A stretch of 64,000 nt of DNA, taken from positions 1 to 64,000 of the forward strand of contig CAYLLT010000012.1 in NCBI GenBank assembly GCA_964384465.1, given 5' to 3'. Below the pieces are notes generated by a model, which was not told the DNA's origin, made no database searches, and worked only from the letters and a program-made list of their open reading frames with translations. This DNA is from CAYLLT01 sp964384465 (GTDB lineage Bacteria > Planctomycetota > Phycisphaerae > UBA1845 > PWPN01). The position numbers and the translations under genes were made by a program. Below are positions 61,439 through 64,000 of the stretch, piece by piece (positions within the stretch are counted from its first letter, which is position 1; each line of letters opens with the position of its first letter).

Positions 61439-62514
61439 TCGATCCATCCGAACACCTGCACCCGCCGGTTGTATGAATCGGCAACCCACAAACGTTGCCG
61501 CGAGTCCGTGCACAGCCCCGCCGGCAGCCAGAACTCGCCGGGGCCGTGACCCTCCTGTCCGAACGCCATCAGCAGCTTGCCATCGGTAGTGAACGCCTGA
61601 ATGTTTTCAAACTGCGCATCCACCACCCACAACGTCTGATCAGGGCCCGCCGCGATGCCCTTCGGCAGGGCCAGATCGCCCGCGGCATCGCCCTTGGTGC
61701 CGAATGAACCGAGCGGCGTGCCGTCCAGCCCCAGGCGCTGCACGCGCGCATTGAGCGAATCGACGACGAACAAATCATCGCCCACGCACGTCAACTGGGC
61801 CGGGCAGTTGAATTGCCCCGGCCCCGCGCCGCGGCTGCCGAAACGCTGGGCGATTCGACCGTCCCGATCAAACGCCAGAATCGCCTGAGCGCCGGCATCG
61901 GCAACGTAAATCAGCTCATTAACCGGGCAGAAAGCCATCCCCGACGGCCGTTGGAGCGCATCTTCGCCGAGCCAGCGTTGATCACCGCCGCTCCCGAATA
62001 CCGCCAGCGCGTGCAGCCGGGCGTCCGCGATCCACAGATCATCCCCCAGCCAGGCCACGGCGACCGGTGATTCAAAGTGGCGCGCGGGCGAACCGCAACT
62101 CTCCTTGCGCTCATAGACCTGCGTCCGCAGGTTGAATACGTGCACGTGCGCTGCGCCGGTATCCGCCACCGCGACGCGATCGCCATCCGCGTGCACCGCA
62201 ACCGCATAGGGCGTCACCAGCGGCGACGGCGGCACCGGGCCGTGTACCAACTCGTCGAACATCTGCCCGATCGTTTTCTGTGACTTCAGATCCTGACTGC
62301 CTTTGATCTCGCCGAGGTAGCGGATGCGCGGCGAGTCGGGAGCCGCTGGCCAGACAATCGGCGGCTCCGGCGGCGTGAGCAGCGGCGGCCGCGCCTGCGA
62401 GCAGCCGAGTGTCAGAATTACGAAAAATCGAAAGTCGAAAGTCTCGGTAAGGTGGGTCAAGACCCACCCTACTACTACTTTCGACTTTCGATTTTCGACT
62501 CTCGACTTTCTCAC
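61435..62514 (-). CDS. NHL-repeat beta-propeller with signal region rewritten by a repeat
   Basis: A 359-residue frame. Residues about 70-359 are NHL repeats (SPVAVAWLGDDLWIADARLH, CPAQLTCVGDDLFVVDSLNA, LPAGLCTDSRQRLWVADSYN). A GTG start overlaps the stop of the beta-barrel gene (GTGA). The first 30 codons (MRKSRVENRKSKVVVGWVLT...) are translations of two nested palindromes, and a lipobox-like LTLGC follows near residue 38. The original signal peptide is therefore mostly replaced; whether the protein is still exported is doubtful. Confidence 0.8.
   Translation of the reverse strand: MRKSRVENRKSKVVVGWVLTHLTETFDFRFFVILTLGCSQARPPLLTPPEPPIVWPAAPDSPRIRYLGEIKGSQDLKSQKTIGQMFDELVHGPVPPSPLVTPYAVAVHADGDRVAVADTGAAHVHVFNLRTQVYERKESCGSPARHFESPVAVAWLGDDLWIADARLHALAVFGSGGDQRWLGEDALQRPSGMAFCPVNELIYVADAGAQAILAFDRDGRIAQRFGSRGAGPGQFNCPAQLTCVGDDLFVVDSLNARVQRLGLDGTPLGSFGTKGDAAGDLALPKGIAAGPDQTLWVVDAQFENIQAFTTDGKLLMAFGQEGHGPGEFWLPAGLCTDSRQRLWVADSYNRRVQVFGWIE
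62421..62497. repeat. Nested palindromes at the start of the NHL gene
   Basis: Outer arms CGAAAAATCGAAAGTCGAAA (62421 on) and ACTTTCGACTTTCGATTTTC (ending 62497) enclose the inner GGTGGGTCAAGACCCACC (62451-62468), a relative of family D. The outer element resembles the palindrome at 29381 in style. Confidence 0.85.
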
Positions 62515-64000
62515 TGCGCCGCCCTCAGTCCGGCCGGTACCAGATGCGTCAGGTCACGTTTCACGTTCAGAAAAATACCGAACCCGTTTTCGCGGTTCTC
62601 GACCACCGAAAGCAGATCGTACTCCGCATTGAGCTCCACCGTCAGGTAGCCGCGGGTGTACTGGAGGCCGGCTTCGATATCAATGCCCTTGGTTCTGCCC
62701 CGCACGGAATCATCTTCGTGGCGAAGTTCAGCGGCCGTGTGGACCGATAGCAGGTTGCTGATGTCCACTCGGTCTTTGACGCTCAGATCGAGGTACCAGA
62801 CGCGCCGGCGATCCACACCGCCCTCAAAATAATACCGCGAAACTTCGCTGGTCATATCCAGGGAGTGCGTCGTCGAGCGAAAAAGAGAAGCCTGGCCGGT
62901 AATATGAAACGCATCATACGGTTCGATGGAGTCGTCGAAAATCTCGTATTCGCCGGTGACGCTCCAGCGATCCTGCCCGTAGCGAAGCCCGAGACGATGT
63001 CGGTCCTGATTGTCGCGGGCCGGCGGCGTGTACGCTCCCAATCCCCACCATTGGAAACTGGGGTAAAAGCCCGGCCGTTCGTCCACTTCCTGGGACCGGT
63101 TCTCAAAATAGTAGTAAGGCGTCAGGCCGAATTTTGTCGCGAACTCCACGCGAAAATCCATGCGATAGGTGTTGAGCGTCGCTGCGGCGGGCAACACATA
63201 TTGATAGTCAAAATACACCACGTCGCCTTCAGCGATGCGCCCCCAGGGGATTCGGTTAATTGTGGCCCGGCCGGCGATCACGATGATGCTGAAGTCCACG
63301 CCGGGAAGAAAGAGCCGCGTGAAGCGGTCGTCATGAGCCAGAACGGTCATCGGAAGGACTCCTCGCTCGCGAAGGAAGACGGGCACGATCCCGCCCAGCA
63401 CGTGAGCCTCGTTGCGAACGTAACGCCGGCCGGCGTCACCGGTGGTGCGGGTCTGATCGTAGCCGAGATTCAGATCGGCCGAGAGGTCGCCGGCGGACGT
63501 ATTCTTCGTATACGTCGCGTCGCCGCTGATGCCATACTGCCGCGTCTCGACGTCGCGATCGAACCGCTCGTACAACCCGAAGCCATCCAGGCTGAGTCGC
63601 AGATCTTTGCTCGCCTGGTACAGCGCCTGCGCGTCGAACATGTGCTGGCCCAGATCGATGGCATCCTGCTCAACCCGGTCGAAGCCATAACGATAGATGG
63701 TTTTGAACTTGTCGGTGTGCTGTAGCGTGAGACGCGAGACGATCTCCAGTTCGTCGCGGGCCAGATCGCCGGATTCCTCGTTGTAACGAAAATAGGTGTC
63801 CAGATGGTTGTGGTGCGCTTCGCCGAACGCCAGCTCGTGGTCGAGCCGCAGTTCGTCGCGGCTCGTGTTGAAATGATAGAGCGAGCCTTGATAATCGTTC
63901 TTCTCGCGTTCGTGATCGTAGCTCAGATGAAGCGTGTGGTCCTCGGCGATGGCCCACTTGCTGTCGAGGTAAAATCGGTTCGAGGTGATGCTCTCGTTGT
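62511..64000 (-). CDS. Outer-membrane beta-barrel protein of a porin-cytochrome conduit (N-terminus outside window)
   Basis: The frame is open from the right edge, giving at least 496 residues. It shows alternating aromatic/polar strands typical of large outer-membrane barrels, e.g. DHTLHLSYDHEREKNDYQGS, MDFRVEFATKFGLTPYYYFE and DRWSVTGEYEIFDDSIEPYD, ending with NGFGIFLNVKRDLTHL. It has no haem motifs. As first visible gene of the cytochrome operon it is the natural MtrB/OmbB/PioB-like sheath for an electron conduit. A match to those families was not tested; the assignment rests on strand pattern and context. Confidence 0.8.
   Translation of the reverse strand, partial: NESITSNRFYLDSKWAIAEDHTLHLSYDHEREKNDYQGSLYHFNTSRDELRLDHELAFGEAHHNHLDTYFRYNEESGDLARDELEIVSRLTLQHTDKFKTIYRYGFDRVEQDAIDLGQHMFDAQALYQASKDLRLSLDGFGLYERFDRDVETRQYGISGDATYTKNTSAGDLSADLNLGYDQTRTTGDAGRRYVRNEAHVLGGIVPVFLRERGVLPMTVLAHDDRFTRLFLPGVDFSIIVIAGRATINRIPWGRIAEGDVVYFDYQYVLPAAATLNTYRMDFRVEFATKFGLTPYYYFENRSQEVDERPGFYPSFQWWGLGAYTPPARDNQDRHRLGLRYGQDRWSVTGEYEIFDDSIEPYDAFHITGQASLFRSTTHSLDMTSEVSRYYFEGGVDRRRVWYLDLSVKDRVDISNLLSVHTAAELRHEDDSVRGRTKGIDIEAGLQYTRGYLTVELNAEYDLLSVVENRENGFGIFLNVKRDLTHLVPAGLRAAQ

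Noticed and set aside
1..64000. CRISPR arrays, tRNA and rRNA genes
   Set aside because: No regularly spaced direct repeats, no cloverleaf-like sequences with CCA-proximal stems and no rRNA-like stretches were noticed on reading.

Overview
The window looks like a piece of a GC-rich, anaerobic member of the Planctomycetota, most likely Phycisphaerae-like. Three secreted proteins end in PEP-CTERM sorting tails (e.g. PEPATLSLLALGGVALLRQK), two proteins carry dockerin-like Asp-rich repeats, and there are Tat-exported Gfo/Idh/MocA and aldo/keto reductases, GH105/GH28/GH29 carbohydrate enzymes and very large mosaic surface proteins. The taxonomic call is inference; no rRNA, tRNA or universal marker gene is in the window.

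Layout. 1-5.7 kb: a giant secreted mosaic protein running off the left edge. 6.8-8.1 kb: a GH105 lipoprotein interrupted in frame by two hairpin repeats. 8.26-13.27 kb (+): a group 3b-type [NiFe] hydrogenase (hydBGDA) with its maturation protease and hypA. 13.27-17.9 kb (-): the electron-bifurcating transhydrogenase nfnAB followed by a small gene and a tandem-duplicated kinase-like protein. 18-24.6 kb: carbohydrate enzymes, a heptad-repeat coiled-coil protein, a cytidylate-kinase-like protein, a Gfo/Idh/MocA oxidoreductase and GH28. 24.6-31.4 kb (-): a P1B-type ATPase, a stand-alone CBM48 protein, an NtrC-type response regulator with a globin-coupled histidine kinase, and a Cys-rich protein. 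31.8-39.8 kb (+): pyruvate/2-oxoacid:ferredoxin oxidoreductase (porD-like, porA-porG fusion, porB), ADP-forming acetyl-CoA synthetase and a CoA-transferase/GNAT fusion. 39.9-48.6 kb: PEP-CTERM genes, an aldo/keto reductase, a tetraheme cytochrome and an alpha-L-fucosidase, set among many repeats. 48.7-64 kb (-): an 11-gene, nearly gap-free operon with an outer-membrane beta-barrel, three NHL beta-propeller proteins and seven multiheme cytochromes (about 68 haem motifs by my count), running off the right edge.

How it fits together. Por makes acetyl-CoA and reduced ferredoxin, the ADP-forming synthetase makes ATP and acetate, Nfn and the group 3b hydrogenase exchange electrons among ferredoxin, NADH, NADPH and H2, and the porin-cytochrome operon could carry quinol electrons to the cell surface. 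Sequences matching the sigma54 -24/-12 promoter (GG-N10-GC) precede the hydrogenase, nfn and por operons, and an NtrC-family regulator with a haem-sensor kinase is encoded between them, which suggests a shared redox or gas-responsive control.

The second theme is repeats. At least seven families of palindromic or REP-like sequence occur, several inserted in frame inside genes: a 71-79 bp hairpin in GH105 (twice) and GH28, and a 16 bp palindrome GGGTCGTCGACGACCC in five genes and in all three reading frames. Other copies supply the last codons and stop of neighbouring genes. Two C-terminal fragments of REP-associated tyrosine transposases lie among them.
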